A DNA stretch of 64,000 nucleotides, taken from positions 1-64,000 of the forward strand of contig DATMNI010000179.1 in NCBI GenBank assembly GCA_035570275.1. Reading direction: 5' to 3'. The notes beneath the pieces were generated by a model, which worked only from the letters and a program-made list of their open reading frames with translations, was not told the origin of the DNA and ran no database searches. Both the position numbers and the translations under genes were made by a program. This document shows positions 49,001-56,645 of the stretch, piece by piece (positions within the stretch are counted from its first letter, which is position 1; the number at the start of each line of letters is the position of its first letter). Source of the DNA: DATMNI01 sp035570275 (GTDB taxonomy: Bacteria > Acidobacteriota > Terriglobia > Bryobacterales > Bryobacteraceae).

Positions 49001-50345
49001 CCTGGTGTGGAATCTCTCCGGGCACGTCACCCTTCGGGTCACCAGAACGGCGGGATTGACCGCCGTGGTGAGCGGACTGTTCTTTGATGGCGGGGACGGG
49101 CTGCTTCCGGCGCTGGCTGCTGTCGCTCCGGCGACGGGCGTGATCGGAACCACGGTGCCGGTGACCCTCACTGGCACGAACTTGAACGGGGCCAACCTGA
49201 ATCTGGGCGCGGGTATCAGCGCCACCGGTGTGGCGGCCACGCCCGGGCAGATCACCGCTACCTTGGCCATCGCGGCCACCGCCCCGGTCGGACCGCAGAC
49301 TATTTCGGTCACTACGCCGGGCGGCGACAGCGGCACCGTGACATTCACAGTTCTGCCGCTGGCTCCCGCGCTGGGCGCGACCGGCACCAGCGTGACCTAC
49401 AAAGCTTATGGCGACTCCATCACGGTTAACGTCGGAGCTTCCATCCCGGCCAACGGCTACGCGGCGCTGATCGGCACGGCAAAGGGCGCGGCGATCACTA
49501 ATCTGGCAGTTTCCGGCTCGCAGATCACGACACAGATCGACAACATTTACGCAACCGCAGTGGCCGACAATGCGCAGTCGTTTATCCTGACCGGCTTTAA
49601 CGACATGCGAAATTACGGCGTATCGGCGGCCGGGCAGCAGACTTACACGGACACAGCGCGGGCCGCGCTGGCATGGCTCTCTATACCGGAGTCCGCTAAG
49701 ATCAGGGGCCGGGCCGCGGGCGTCGCCTATACCGGCACATGGGCAAACACACCAGTCTACGGTATGGGTAAGGAAGCTACCGTCGCCGGCACAGCGACGG
49801 TTACCGTCACGGGATCAACCATTTATCTCGGCTACATCAAACAGGCTGGCACCGCGGGTTCATTTACAGTCTCGGTGGATGGCGGCCCGGCCGCCACCGT
49901 CAACGCGAACGCCGGTGTGACCGATGGCAGCGCGAGGGCCTATAGCGCCTCCGTCTACCGGGTGGCCGGGCTAGCTAATGTGGCGCATACCGTGCTGGTA
50001 ACTTGGGTCAGCGGCACGGTGTACTTCGACTGGATCGCGGGCCTGCCAGTGACGTCTTCCGCGCCAATCAGCCCGGCAGTGTATGTCGGCAATTGTCTCA
50101 GGATGCCCACGGCCGGTTATGCGCTGGGCGGCGTGTACGCCAACGGCAGCGATACCGCCGTTGGGCAGTTCAACGCGCTGATTTCCTCCATCGTCCAGGA
50201 ATTAGTGACCGACGGCCTCACCATCAAGCTGGTGGACGCATCGAGCGCGTACAACCCGGTGACCGACGCCGCCGTGGACAACATTCACCCGGCGGACCAG
50301 GGACACGCGAAGATCGCCAACGCTTTTTTGCTGGTGATGCCATGA
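43056..50345 (+). CDS. Giant secreted IPT/TIG-repeat protein with C-terminal SGNH hydrolase
   Basis: 2429 aa from ATG 43056; AGGGAG lies 14 bases upstream, so the start is moderately sure. A signal peptide (LIGTLFVLAVAANCAAAP) leads into a propeller of about 600 residues (LYVTEAVDGSILRITNPSG). Then come IPT/TIG-like modules of about 85 residues, each ending in ITVTTPGGTSNAVTFTV or similar, with one DUF11-like module (about residues 1145-1265; VTETVPSGLTLVSMTGIGW). Two copies of an unassigned 165-aa beta-rich domain (TDTTTQGTWKPGYGAGGQAI .. VVSGLFFDGG) follow. The C-terminal SGNH/GDSL hydrolase has GDSI near 2118, GFND near 2179 and DNIHPADQGH near 2407, with a beta-sandwich inserted between the second and last block. 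Probably a surface or secreted polysaccharide-deacetylating or adhesive protein. Confidence 0.82.
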   Translation: MLTLHGLGSRRESLIGTLFVLAVAANCAAAPGTSIISGMTATAPGGFISTGTSLWVTDAVAGFCQIVAGAGGASQLQNCIIPPTGSANAPALLGQPAYDPIGYVYLPDYSASSKGIWRYNFDGVVFRQATGINLAAAAAKPTAIALGADGNLYVTEAVDGSILRITNPSGATQTTTIIGSTSIKAPPHGLAFVGADLWIAEKSSVTIIAHPSACTKPVPCTATATQPGIVSPSSIVFDAANNLVYVGVAAGVYRINLTTPATDFYTANAFKNGIPGLYYGVTGLGFDSLGNLLVIDDATLGQVKGAATLYQVAPGLAPDGSAPQPQPANLPAPTVVSTGTTNAGWLYTSGLTTPKGALWMGNHLWVLDHALGFCKVDPILPPPSLTACAGLTAATVPGQPAFDKVNNLLYIPDTIATGNGIQLLAFDPVLETLGLPKAVVKAASLPPVAGAGATGPTALAFGPDGQLYIAMGGTSKILRLTAPSAGTHVISVIGAMNAAGAGNLAFYKGDLYDVETASVSIMRNATLCQGACTAHSLVAPLVTPASVASDGNFIYIGDARQVWKYDLAANTLTNLADLGIAPTFVTSPFAGIGGLAIDPLGQVYAADQGPVWQISFIKPTISSLSPGQIPATFTQTVTITGTNFSPGATVTACPAITPSGVTFVSATQITVTFAVGIGPLGSCGISLITATGNSFAVNLAIVATPPALTAIAPASGFRGGSASNNVSMTLTGTRLGGATVSAGPDITATVTSSTATQIVASFAISATAALGPVNLTVTTPSGTSNALAFTINAPAPLLTSIAPAQGTAASSAPVTFVGTALFGGTLNLPAGITLTGTPVVTPTSITATLVIASTIPAGPKSITVTTPGGATNSVTFNILPVLTSIAPTPAKAGTATAVTLTGTSLNTVISINAGANITVTGVVATVNQVTATFTTLNSAPLGAQSITLTNSGGTSNAVTFTITEPTPVLAGIAPVTGARGASVPVTLTGSGLVGATLNLPTGIALSGPPAVAFGQIAATLAIADNAPLGAQSITATTPGGTSIAVTFTVFAPVPVLTSITPAVGSAASSVPVTIVGTGFIDATLNLPAGITLAGAPVVTASSISANLVISPTATGTNTSTIASIAVHTPGGTSSLLSFTIVPRALLSIAKTHIGSFTQAQAGAAYTVAVSNAIASSPTIGPVTVTETVPSGLTLVSMTGIGWTCAGNTCTRADALAGGATYSPIAVTVNVSPTALSPQVNAVSVSGGNSLTASTTDSTVIIFLPPTLAVVAPALGVIGTSVPVTVTGTNLTSSTLITPVGVTATGVIVTANLIAATLNIAPTAALGTQSIAINTPGGTSNAVTFTVLPLVPTLASIAPPSGVIGTSQPVTLTGTSLNGSTLSLSPGITATSVVVTNTQITATLVAAANAPLGPASITLTTPGGTSNALTFTLVQTDTTTQGTWKPGYGAGGQAIPNNVTNYPAYAQVAFIGQTGFTWSPSTGDVRAPQKGVTAGRIASAWYSFTSFNIDINLTDGLTHRVALYCLDWDGANTRAQRIDVLDPATGQVLATTAMSAFSAGQYLVWNLTGHVTLRVTRTAGISAVVSGLFFDGGNVLLPALAAIAPAAGVIGTTVPVTLSGTNLSGANLNLGAGITATGVAATPGQTAATLAIAATAPVGPQTISVTTPGGDSGTVTFTVLPLAPTLATIAPALGAAGTSVTVALTGTNLTGATLSPGAGINATGVVATATQITGTFTIAITAPLGPQSITVTTAGGTTNVTFTVYQLVPVLAGIAPATGVVGTTVPVTLNGTNLNGAALNLGAGITATGLVATPGQITATLAIAANAPLGRQTLSVTTPGGTSGTVTFTVLPALVQTDTTTQGTWKPIYGSGGRAIPNNVTNYPLYAQVAFTGQTAFTWSPSTTDVRAAQKGVTAGRIASAWYSFTSFNIDINLTDGLAHRVALYCLDWDGANTRAQRIDVLDPATGQVLATTAMSAFSAGQYLVWNLSGHVTLRVTRTAGLTAVVSGLFFDGGDGLLPALAAVAPATGVIGTTVPVTLTGTNLNGANLNLGAGISATGVAATPGQITATLAIAATAPVGPQTISVTTPGGDSGTVTFTVLPLAPALGATGTSVTYKAYGDSITVNVGASIPANGYAALIGTAKGAAITNLAVSGSQITTQIDNIYATAVADNAQSFILTGFNDMRNYGVSAAGQQTYTDTARAALAWLSIPESAKIRGRAAGVAYTGTWANTPVYGMGKEATVAGTATVTVTGSTIYLGYIKQAGTAGSFTVSVDGGPAATVNANAGVTDGSARAYSASVYRVAGLANVAHTVLVTWVSGTVYFDWIAGLPVTSSAPISPAVYVGNCLRMPTAGYALGGVYANGSDTAVGQFNALISSIVQELVTDGLTIKLVDASSAYNPVTDAAVDNIHPADQGHAKIANAFLLVMP
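47355..49379 (+). repeat. Near-identical duplication of about 760 bp at a fixed 1263-bp offset
   Basis: Copy 1 (47355-48116) and copy 2 (48618-49379) hold the unassigned 165-aa domain plus the following IPT module. The offset is 1263 bp at both the start (cagaccga at 47355/48618) and the end (gcgacagcgg at 48061/49324), so there are no net indels, and long stretches around 47540-47610 are identical. This indicates recent duplication or gene conversion within the gene. Confidence 0.85.
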
Positions 50346-50648
50346 GAGACGGAAAGCTTGATGACGCGCGAAATGTCCGACTTCCAATGCTATCGCGCGG
50401 AGGCCATTTGCCCGCCCCGAGATCGCTGAAGAGTTTCGTGGCGTCGGGCCCGTCGGCGGCAAAGAGCAGTACGGAAACGTCAGTCCCGATCGGCGTCTGG
50501 CGCTCTTCACGGAAATCCGCCAGCCGGTCCACAGACGATCCAAGCGGACGACGATGGTCAGCCGAATTGACGGCATGCCCAGATTGTAGCCACCATCAAT
50601 GATCAGCACGAACTGGCGCCGCGGAATCGCCAAATTGCTGCCGGATGG

Positions 50649-50865
50649 TTACTCTACCCGGTCCTGGCCTCGGCTGCCGCCGTCGTCTGCCATTGCATGT
50701 TTCCAGGAGCATCGGCGCCGCCGCGCTTCAGAGGTTTCACGTGATCGACGACGTATCCCGGGCACGCCCCAGAGGTCTTGCCGGTGGCTGGGCAGGGATG
50801 GCTGGCCTGGAAAGCTCTCCTGGCCGCCGGGCTCCACGTGATTCTGCCGTTCCCGGTGCGCGTTC
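50649..50865 (-). pseudogene. HNH endonuclease-like remnant
   Basis: The minus strand encodes RRAFQASHPCPATGKTSGAC, then PGYVVDHVKPLKRGGADAPG and NMQWQTTAAA, a well-known small HNH-type protein in which DH and N are metal/catalytic positions. After AAAEA the frame breaks; one added A gives the normal ending AKDRVE with TAA at 50649-50651. Upstream a stop codon lies before any start codon in this frame, so the N-terminus is lost too. Typical members are about 100 aa secreted proteins. Not functional as read. Confidence 0.65.
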
Positions 50866-51624
50866 AGGTGCTGCATTTCTTCGCCGACGTTCTGGGGCGT
50901 GCCTCGGCCGACCGAGCAGTCGTCCAACCGGCGGATCGAGACGCATTCCGAGTTGTCGAGCGGGAACTGTTGCGGCTGGCGGAAGCCCAAGACGGGACCG
51001 CGGCAGCCAGGAGGCAGATCGCTAGGACTAGGTTACGGATCATTCCGTATCATCCCATCGGCGGCTTTTGCTTGGGCCAATAGCCTCACGGCGTTCTTCA
51101 ATTCCGTAGCCCGACCGCTTCCGCCGTCGAACCACTGCGAACTCGCGCTCCTGGCATTCCCATTTCCAGACCCTGAATTCGGTTAAGAAGGTATCCACCT
51201 ATACAGTATTCGAGATCCCAACCGTATCCGCAATAGCCAAAAGTACTGATGTGGAACAGCAAGAACTCCGAATGGCCAACCGCCGCCGGTGCAACTCCTG
51301 CATGAACTGTCCTCTCGGACGGTACTGCGAAAGGTCCTTTCGCAGGTAAGGAGGCAATCCAGGCCGAGCAGCAGGACGAACGGTGCAATGACTGACCAAG
51401 GGTACGCCATCTTGTCCTGGCGATCCAAAATGACAGCGGGACGCGTCCACGATCGGGAAGATCTGGAATCGGCAATCCCCCGAGCGGTGGTTTGTTCCCA
51501 CGGCAATAGATCGACGCACGTCTGTCGCAGGTACCGGATCGCTATCTCTTTAATCCCACTGAAATCGGCAACGATGCGGGAAACGACCGCTTGTGCGCTC
51601 GAATCCCTGCGGCCCGCACCGAGC

Positions 51625-51800
51625 GCCGAGCAGAGTTGAATCGCGATGTCCAGCAGAACTTTGCGCTCCACCGGACCTTCGGACGCCAACTGCCGCAGTG
51701 TCCTGCCTTCCACGAACTCAGTGGCGCCATACCAGTAACAGCGCGCGGGCGCGCTGCAATCTGAGATGAGGGAGTGTGCGTCGTTGGGCTGTGTGAGCAA
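51625..51800 (-). pseudogene. Ser/Thr protein kinase fragment
   Basis: The minus-strand frame gives ARCYWYGATEFVEGRTLRQL followed by VLLDIAIQLCSALGA. This is the hinge-to-alphaE region of bacterial Ser/Thr kinases (normally Y.ATEF.EG.TLRQ..., LDIAIQ.A.AL.AAH). The catalytic HRD and DFG motifs expected next are absent in all frames, so only about 55 codons survive. A Met start at 51800 is by chance. Confidence 0.45.
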
Positions 51801-51885
51801 CAGGGGTGGTTGCGTCCGCCGGCTATTTCAGTCGTACGGGGGTAGAATGATTAGCTGCATTTATCATGCGGAGGGGATCTGGGTG

Positions 51886-53790
51886 ATGTACATTGATTTG
51901 AAACTCCTGCTGGTTACCGGGATGCTCATCCCGCCGTTGTCCGCGCAAGCGGTAACGCCCAGCGACGGTGGCGCTGACTGGCCCATGTACAACCATGATT
52001 TGGCGGGGACGCGCTTTTCGCCCTTGTCCCAGATCAATACCCACAATGTTGGCAAACTCGCTCCGGCGTGGTCGTATCGTCCGGCTGACAGCGGAGCACG
52101 GCCATCGGCTCAAGTGACGCCTCTCGTGGTCAATGGGCGAATGTATCTGACGGCCGGCAGTCGCGTGCTGGCGCTTGAACCGGAAACTGGGAGGGAACTC
52201 TGGAGATACCAGTCCCAGGGCGAAGCGCCTTCTTCACGTGGTGTTGCATTCTGGCCAGGCGATCGCCAGAATCCACCCAGAATCATCTTCACTGCGGGGC
52301 GGCGACTGGTAGCGCTGAACGCCAACACCGGGAAGGTGGATCCGGGTTTTGGCAAAGAAGGTGAAGTCGACATGGTGGTGGGCTATCGGGGCGTGCCTAC
52401 CATCTCCGGGAATGTGGTCATGGTTGGCGCGGCGACGGGCGAATACGTGCCCACCGGTGTACCCGGCGATTCGCGAGCCTACGATGCTCGAACCGGCGCC
52501 AAACTGTGGGATTTCCATTCCGTGCCGCGGCCCGGCGAGAAGGGTCATGAGACCTGGGAGGGCGACAGTTGGAAGGATCGCTCCGGCACCAACATGTGGG
52601 GATTTCAAATGACCGTGGATGAGCGGAGCGGGACGGCCTACATGACTTTCGGAGAGCCTACCTCCAACTACTTTGGAGGTGATCGCAAGGGCGACAACCT
52701 GTTCGGCAATGCGGTAGTTGCTGTGGATGCCCAAACCGGCAAATACAAGTGGCACTTTCAAACGGTCCACCACGACATCTGGGACTTCGATCTTCCACCC
52801 GCCCCAGGACTCATCGATATCGTTCACGATGGCAAAAGAGTTCCGGCGCTGGCGTTGATCGGCAAGACGGCCCTCATGTATATTCTGGACCGCACCACGG
52901 GTAGACCAGTCTTTGGCGTGGAAGAGCGGCCCGTGCCTGCCAGCGAAGTCCCCGGCGAGCAAACGGCGCGAACGCAGCCCTTTCCGGTGAAGCCGGCGCC
53001 GCTGGCGCGCGTCGCGTTTCAACCGGACGATATCGTCACGGAGAATGACACCACGGCGGCGCACGCTAAGGCCTGCCGCGAACTCTACGCGCGAAGCGGT
53101 GGACTCTACAATGCCGGTTTGTTCACCCCATGGCTCTACCATCCCGAAGGCGCGCCGCCTCGCAGTACGATCGTCTTTCCGGGGGCCACCGGCGGCACCA
53201 ACTGGGGCGGCACGGCGTCCGACCCCCGCTCCGGGTACGTCTATGCGTTCACGCAAAACGACGGATCGATCGGGTGGATGCAGAAGATGCCGGAAGGGTA
53301 CAAGGATGCAATGACGCGCGAGCCTTCGGTAACCCCGTTCGACCGGGGCAGCGAGGCGGGCCCCGGCCCGTACCAACGCTTCGATGTGAGTATGAGTGGT
53401 CCGCGCTGGCCTTGCCAGAAGCCGCCATGGGGCCTTCTGACAGCCGTGAACGCGAACACGGGGGAGATCGCCTGGCAGGTAAATCTAGGCGTCACGGATG
53501 AACTGCCCGAAGCCAAGAGGAGAACGGGCCGGCTCGGGCTGGCGGGGCCGATTGTCACTGCGGGTGGGCTGGTGTTCATCGGGGCAACGGACGATGCGCG
53601 CTTTCGCGCCCTGGATGCCGGCAGCGGCCAGGAATTGTGGGAGGCCCGGCTTGAGTACACGGCCAATGCGATACCTATTACCTATCGGGGGAAGAACGGT
53701 AAGCAATACGTGGCGGTAATGGCTGGCGGCGCGCCAGCAGCGGGTACGACGGGGAATCACCAGGCTTTGCTTGTGTTCGCGCTGCCGTGA
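51886..53790 (+). CDS. PQQ-dependent dehydrogenase (quinoprotein, glucose/alcohol type)
   Basis: 634 aa from ATG 51886, nine bases after GGAGGGG (GTG 51883 also possible). Signal peptide (LKLLLVTGMLIPPLSAQA). The mature start WPMYNHDLAGTRFSPLSQIN is characteristic of membrane-type glucose dehydrogenase-like quinoproteins. Eight W-motif blades follow (VGKLAPAWSYRP, VVAVDAQTGKYKWHFQTVHH, LTAVNANTGEIAWQVNLGV, FRALDAGSGQELWEARLEY). The strand HHDIWDFDLPPAPGLIDIV carries the Asp typical of the active site. No heme c motif is present, so electrons must go to a separate acceptor. Substrate unknown, a sugar or alcohol. It converges with the minus-strand esterase cluster. Confidence 0.85.
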   Translation: MYIDLKLLLVTGMLIPPLSAQAVTPSDGGADWPMYNHDLAGTRFSPLSQINTHNVGKLAPAWSYRPADSGARPSAQVTPLVVNGRMYLTAGSRVLALEPETGRELWRYQSQGEAPSSRGVAFWPGDRQNPPRIIFTAGRRLVALNANTGKVDPGFGKEGEVDMVVGYRGVPTISGNVVMVGAATGEYVPTGVPGDSRAYDARTGAKLWDFHSVPRPGEKGHETWEGDSWKDRSGTNMWGFQMTVDERSGTAYMTFGEPTSNYFGGDRKGDNLFGNAVVAVDAQTGKYKWHFQTVHHDIWDFDLPPAPGLIDIVHDGKRVPALALIGKTALMYILDRTTGRPVFGVEERPVPASEVPGEQTARTQPFPVKPAPLARVAFQPDDIVTENDTTAAHAKACRELYARSGGLYNAGLFTPWLYHPEGAPPRSTIVFPGATGGTNWGGTASDPRSGYVYAFTQNDGSIGWMQKMPEGYKDAMTREPSVTPFDRGSEAGPGPYQRFDVSMSGPRWPCQKPPWGLLTAVNANTGEIAWQVNLGVTDELPEAKRRTGRLGLAGPIVTAGGLVFIGATDDARFRALDAGSGQELWEARLEYTANAIPITYRGKNGKQYVAVMAGGAPAAGTTGNHQALLVFALP

Positions 53791-53835
53791 GGAAGGCAGA
53801 AGTCGGGGCCTCGGCCGGCCTCATGGCCTACGCGC

Positions 53836-54213
53836 CTACTTTTCCGATAACCCTACTTTCTGGCCCTTGCCGTCGCTTCTCCAGTTTGCTCGACTCCTTG
53901 TGAGCTGTGGCCATGCGGGAAGTTGCCTGCCGTTCGGGTCGCCCGTTTTCGCAAAGTTGACCCAATACGACGAGATCGTCTCGGCCAGCACACGGTCCTT
54001 CTCCGACGCGGACGCCAGCCGGGGCCAACTCAAATCCGGAATCGGACGAAGCGCGGCGAGATTGTTGAACACATACGGAACCTCCGCTGCGTGGTTTGCT
54101 TTCAAATCGCGCACGCCGGGCTCAAGGGGCGGCCCGTGCGAGAACAAATATCCAGTACGCTCGCTTTCCGATGGGAAAGTCGTTACCCGTTTACTTTCCA
54201 ACCAGGTGCTCAA
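53836..54213 (-). pseudogene. C-terminal fragment of a second type-B carboxylesterase
   Basis: The minus frame reads GYLFSHGPPLEPGVRDLKAN, HAAEVPYVFNNLAALRPIPD and ISSYWVNFAKTGDPNGRQLP, collinear with the last third of the intact esterase at 55143-56645 (YLFTHEPPVEPGARDSKAGH and so on). The catalytic His region (NHAAEVPYVF) is kept but the nucleophile-bearing N-terminal two thirds are missing. It sits directly behind the stop of the gene at 54191, so it is a deletion relic of a duplicated esterase. The apparent start near 54213 overlaps that gene and is not credible. Confidence 0.75.
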
Positions 54214-54985
54214 CGTCCTTATTGTTTTCCTGGCAGATGTACTCCATCAGTTCCCCTTTTAACAGGACCGGGTGCGTCGTAAACTTCCAGGGTTTGGTGT
54301 ACGCCTTGGGATCGTCCACCGTGTGCTCAATCTCCATGTGTCCCAGATCGATGCGGCGAAAACGCTCGATCACGTGGAGAGCGTCGGTCGTGGGCAGACC
54401 CGATTGATCGATCCAGGGGCGGCCGTTGAATCCGATGCTGTCGACCACCATCGTGTCGCCCTCCCAATGTCCGATGGAATCACCCAACCAGGAAGGGTCT
54501 GGGTCCTTCGCATGCGGACGGCCGTCCGTAAAGATCTGCCGCCAAACGTGCGCGCCGCCTTCATACACGATGATGACCAGACCGGGCGTTTGGACTATGC
54601 GAAACGGATAAGGCGTTGTGCTCATCCGCGGCACTCCGGGGGGCATGCAGCGGGCTTCCGGATCATCCTTCGACAGGCTGTCCTTGTGTTCGGTGTAAAG
54701 CTTCGCGGCCCACGGCTGGAAGGGAATTGCGATCCCCGTCGCAGGCAGATCCACGTTTTGCCGGAATGCGTTGGGCTCCCAGGGCCCCGACAGATCGGGT
54801 TTTCCATCCGGCGCCTTCGGAACGGCTCCGGCAGGCGGCCATCCCGCACGCTGCCTAGGCGTGCCCAGCCCGATATAGTCGTTGGTTTGCCCCATCAGAG
54901 CCGGCGAAACCAAGGAAATCCCCCAACCCGCCAGACAGGTTGAGAAGGCGATGCATCTGCCTTTACAAAAGATCCGATTCATCAT
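54191..54985 (-). CDS. Secreted protein of an acidobacterial 'PDLSG.W' family, paralogue 1
   Basis: 264 aa from ATG 54985 (GTG 55048 is the longest alternative but lacks a ribosome site). Signal peptide GRCIAFSTCLAGWGISLVSP. Family features: APDGKPDLSGPWEPNAF, DPEARCMPPGVPRMSTTPYP, FRIVQTPGLVIIVYEGG, GHWEGDTMVVDSIGFNGRPW and TDALHVIERFRRID. Two further members lie in this cluster (56642, 58349). No enzymatic motif is recognised; such genes are numerous in Solibacter-type genomes, often near TonB receptors and PQQ proteins. Separated by 157 bases from the esterase upstream. Confidence 0.7.
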   Translation of the reverse strand: MMNRIFCKGRCIAFSTCLAGWGISLVSPALMGQTNDYIGLGTPRQRAGWPPAGAVPKAPDGKPDLSGPWEPNAFRQNVDLPATGIAIPFQPWAAKLYTEHKDSLSKDDPEARCMPPGVPRMSTTPYPFRIVQTPGLVIIVYEGGAHVWRQIFTDGRPHAKDPDPSWLGDSIGHWEGDTMVVDSIGFNGRPWIDQSGLPTTDALHVIERFRRIDLGHMEIEHTVDDPKAYTKPWKFTTHPVLLKGELMEYICQENNKDVEHLVGK

Positions 54986-55142
54986 CCACCCGTGCGGGAG
55001 ATTCCTCGCAAACTCTGCCCGGTGGAATCTCTTGGGCCGTGGCTGCACTCAGCCCGTGCGATTGTAATCAGTTTAGATCCGGCCCGATACCGTGTCAATC
55101 CTGCCTGCCACGCCTGGCGGCAACGCGGCCAAGCGGCTCGAT

Positions 55143-56645
55143 CTACCGGCTCCCGCCCGCAGTCAGGTTCGCCAGGATCTTCTGATATGGCTCGTCATAG
55201 GTGTTCAGGAGGTCTGCTCCCGGAAACTCACTCGGTTCTCCAAGGACCTGAGGTGGTCGGCTGCGATCCTGGAAGCGGGGCCATGCAGGAAGTTGCTTGC
55301 CGTTCGGGTCGCCTGTCTTCGCGAAGTTTACCCAATACGAAGAGATCATCTCCGCCAGCCCGCTATCTCTGTCGGACGCGGACGCCAGGTGCGGAGAACT
55401 CGCATCCGGAAATGGACGCAGAGCGGCAAGGTTGTGGAACACATACGGAATCTCAGTGGCATGTCCCGCCTTCGAATCCCTGGCGCCAGGCTCAACCGGC
55501 GGCTCGTGCGTGAACAGATACCAATACGCGCGTTTGCCAATCGAGGACTGGCGCTCGGCAAAGAGCCGCCCGGCCCACATTTCGGTGTTCCGGAAGGCCA
55601 CGTTTCCGCCGAACGAAAGGTGTTCGTCCTTGTTGGAGCCCACGATGACGTCCACGGAATTCTGCCGCCCCTGAGCGAAGGTGATCGACTCATCCTCAGG
55701 CACCACCCAGCCGTCGATAATCATCCCTGACCCGCGCAAGGTCTTTAGGACGTCGTCACTCGAGCGAGAACGCAGTTCGGAGAGCGAAGGGAGCGGCCGA
55801 GGTTCTTCGGGAGGAGCGGTCTTTTGGGCTCCACGGCCGCCGCCGGCTGCGGCACGCTCGGCGTTTGCCAGCGGAACCATCGGTGCCATGGCGAGGCCCA
55901 TCCATTGGCCGCTTTCGGCAATTCCGCGCTGGAACAGGCCCTTCGCAAGGGGCGATCCGACAAGCCCGCCCACCATTGCCGCGCCCGCGGATTCGCCGAA
56001 GATCGTCACGTTGCCGGGATCGCCGCCGAAGCGTGCGATGTTGCTTTGCACCCATTTCAGCACGGCGATCGTGTCCATGAGCGCTTGATTGCCCGACGCG
56101 TTTCGTCCCGATTCCTTTGTCAGTTCGGGGTGCGAGAAGAATCCAAACGGCCCGAGCCGGTAATTGAACGTAACCAGGACCACGCCCTTGCGCGCGAGCG
56201 CCTCTCCGTCGCTGTGCGGGCACGATCCTGCGCCTTCTGTGTAGGCGCCTCCATAAATCCAGACCATGACGGCTAGACGCGCGTTGGCGCGGCTTGCGGC
56301 CGTCCAGAGGTTTAGGTACAGACAGTCCTCGCTCATCCGGGGTGAATCCGGCAGATCCACCGCGGTGTTTACCGGGATGCGTTTGGGCGCGGACTGCTGC
56401 ATGCAGACATTGCCGAACTTGTCGGCTTTGCGAACGCCGGACCAGGGTTCCGGCGGTTGCGGCTCTTTCCACCGCAGCGCACCGACTGGCGGCAAGGCAA
56501 ACGGAATTCCTTTAAATGCGCGAACGCCCGATTTCAACCTGACGCCCGAGACCATTCCGCTGCCGGTCTTTACCGGATCGGAAATCCCCGCCAGGGCACT
56601 CGACGCGGCGAAGGCGGCGAGCGCCGCGCCGATGGCGAACTTCAC
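55143..56645 (-). CDS. Type-B carboxylesterase, secreted
   Basis: 500 aa, ATG 56645 overlapping the preceding gene's stop by 4 bases (ATGA). Signal peptide FAIGAALAAFAASSALAGIS. Family features: GIPFALPPVGALRWKEPQPP, SEDCLYLNLWTA, YGGAYTEGAG oxyanion hole, and nucleophile S219 in GESAGAAM. The acidic member of the triad is probably in VGSNKDEHLSF and the His in KAGHATEIPYVF. It hydrolyses carboxylic esters, extracellularly or in the periplasm; the substrate may be linked to the neighbouring secreted proteins. Full length for the family. A truncated copy of its C-terminus lies at 53836-54213. Confidence 0.88.
   Translation of the reverse strand: MKFAIGAALAAFAASSALAGISDPVKTGSGMVSGVRLKSGVRAFKGIPFALPPVGALRWKEPQPPEPWSGVRKADKFGNVCMQQSAPKRIPVNTAVDLPDSPRMSEDCLYLNLWTAASRANARLAVMVWIYGGAYTEGAGSCPHSDGEALARKGVVLVTFNYRLGPFGFFSHPELTKESGRNASGNQALMDTIAVLKWVQSNIARFGGDPGNVTIFGESAGAAMVGGLVGSPLAKGLFQRGIAESGQWMGLAMAPMVPLANAERAAAGGGRGAQKTAPPEEPRPLPSLSELRSRSSDDVLKTLRGSGMIIDGWVVPEDESITFAQGRQNSVDVIVGSNKDEHLSFGGNVAFRNTEMWAGRLFAERQSSIGKRAYWYLFTHEPPVEPGARDSKAGHATEIPYVFHNLAALRPFPDASSPHLASASDRDSGLAEMISSYWVNFAKTGDPNGKQLPAWPRFQDRSRPPQVLGEPSEFPGADLLNTYDEPYQKILANLTAGGSR

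Larger units (their letters stand above)
50346..51885. other. 1.5-kb remnant zone between the giant protein and the PQQ dehydrogenase
   Basis: No intact gene is supported. Minus-strand remnants of an HNH nuclease and a protein kinase are listed separately. At 50400-50600 (minus) two frames read RRQFVLIIDGGYNLGMPS and DRLADFREERQTPIGTDVSV, which look like parts of one broken protein that I cannot name. Confidence 0.45.

Noticed and set aside
50599..51083. Overlapping plus-strand ORFs of 80-126 aa
   Set aside because: They are antisense to the HNH remnant, whose motif is unambiguous on the minus strand.
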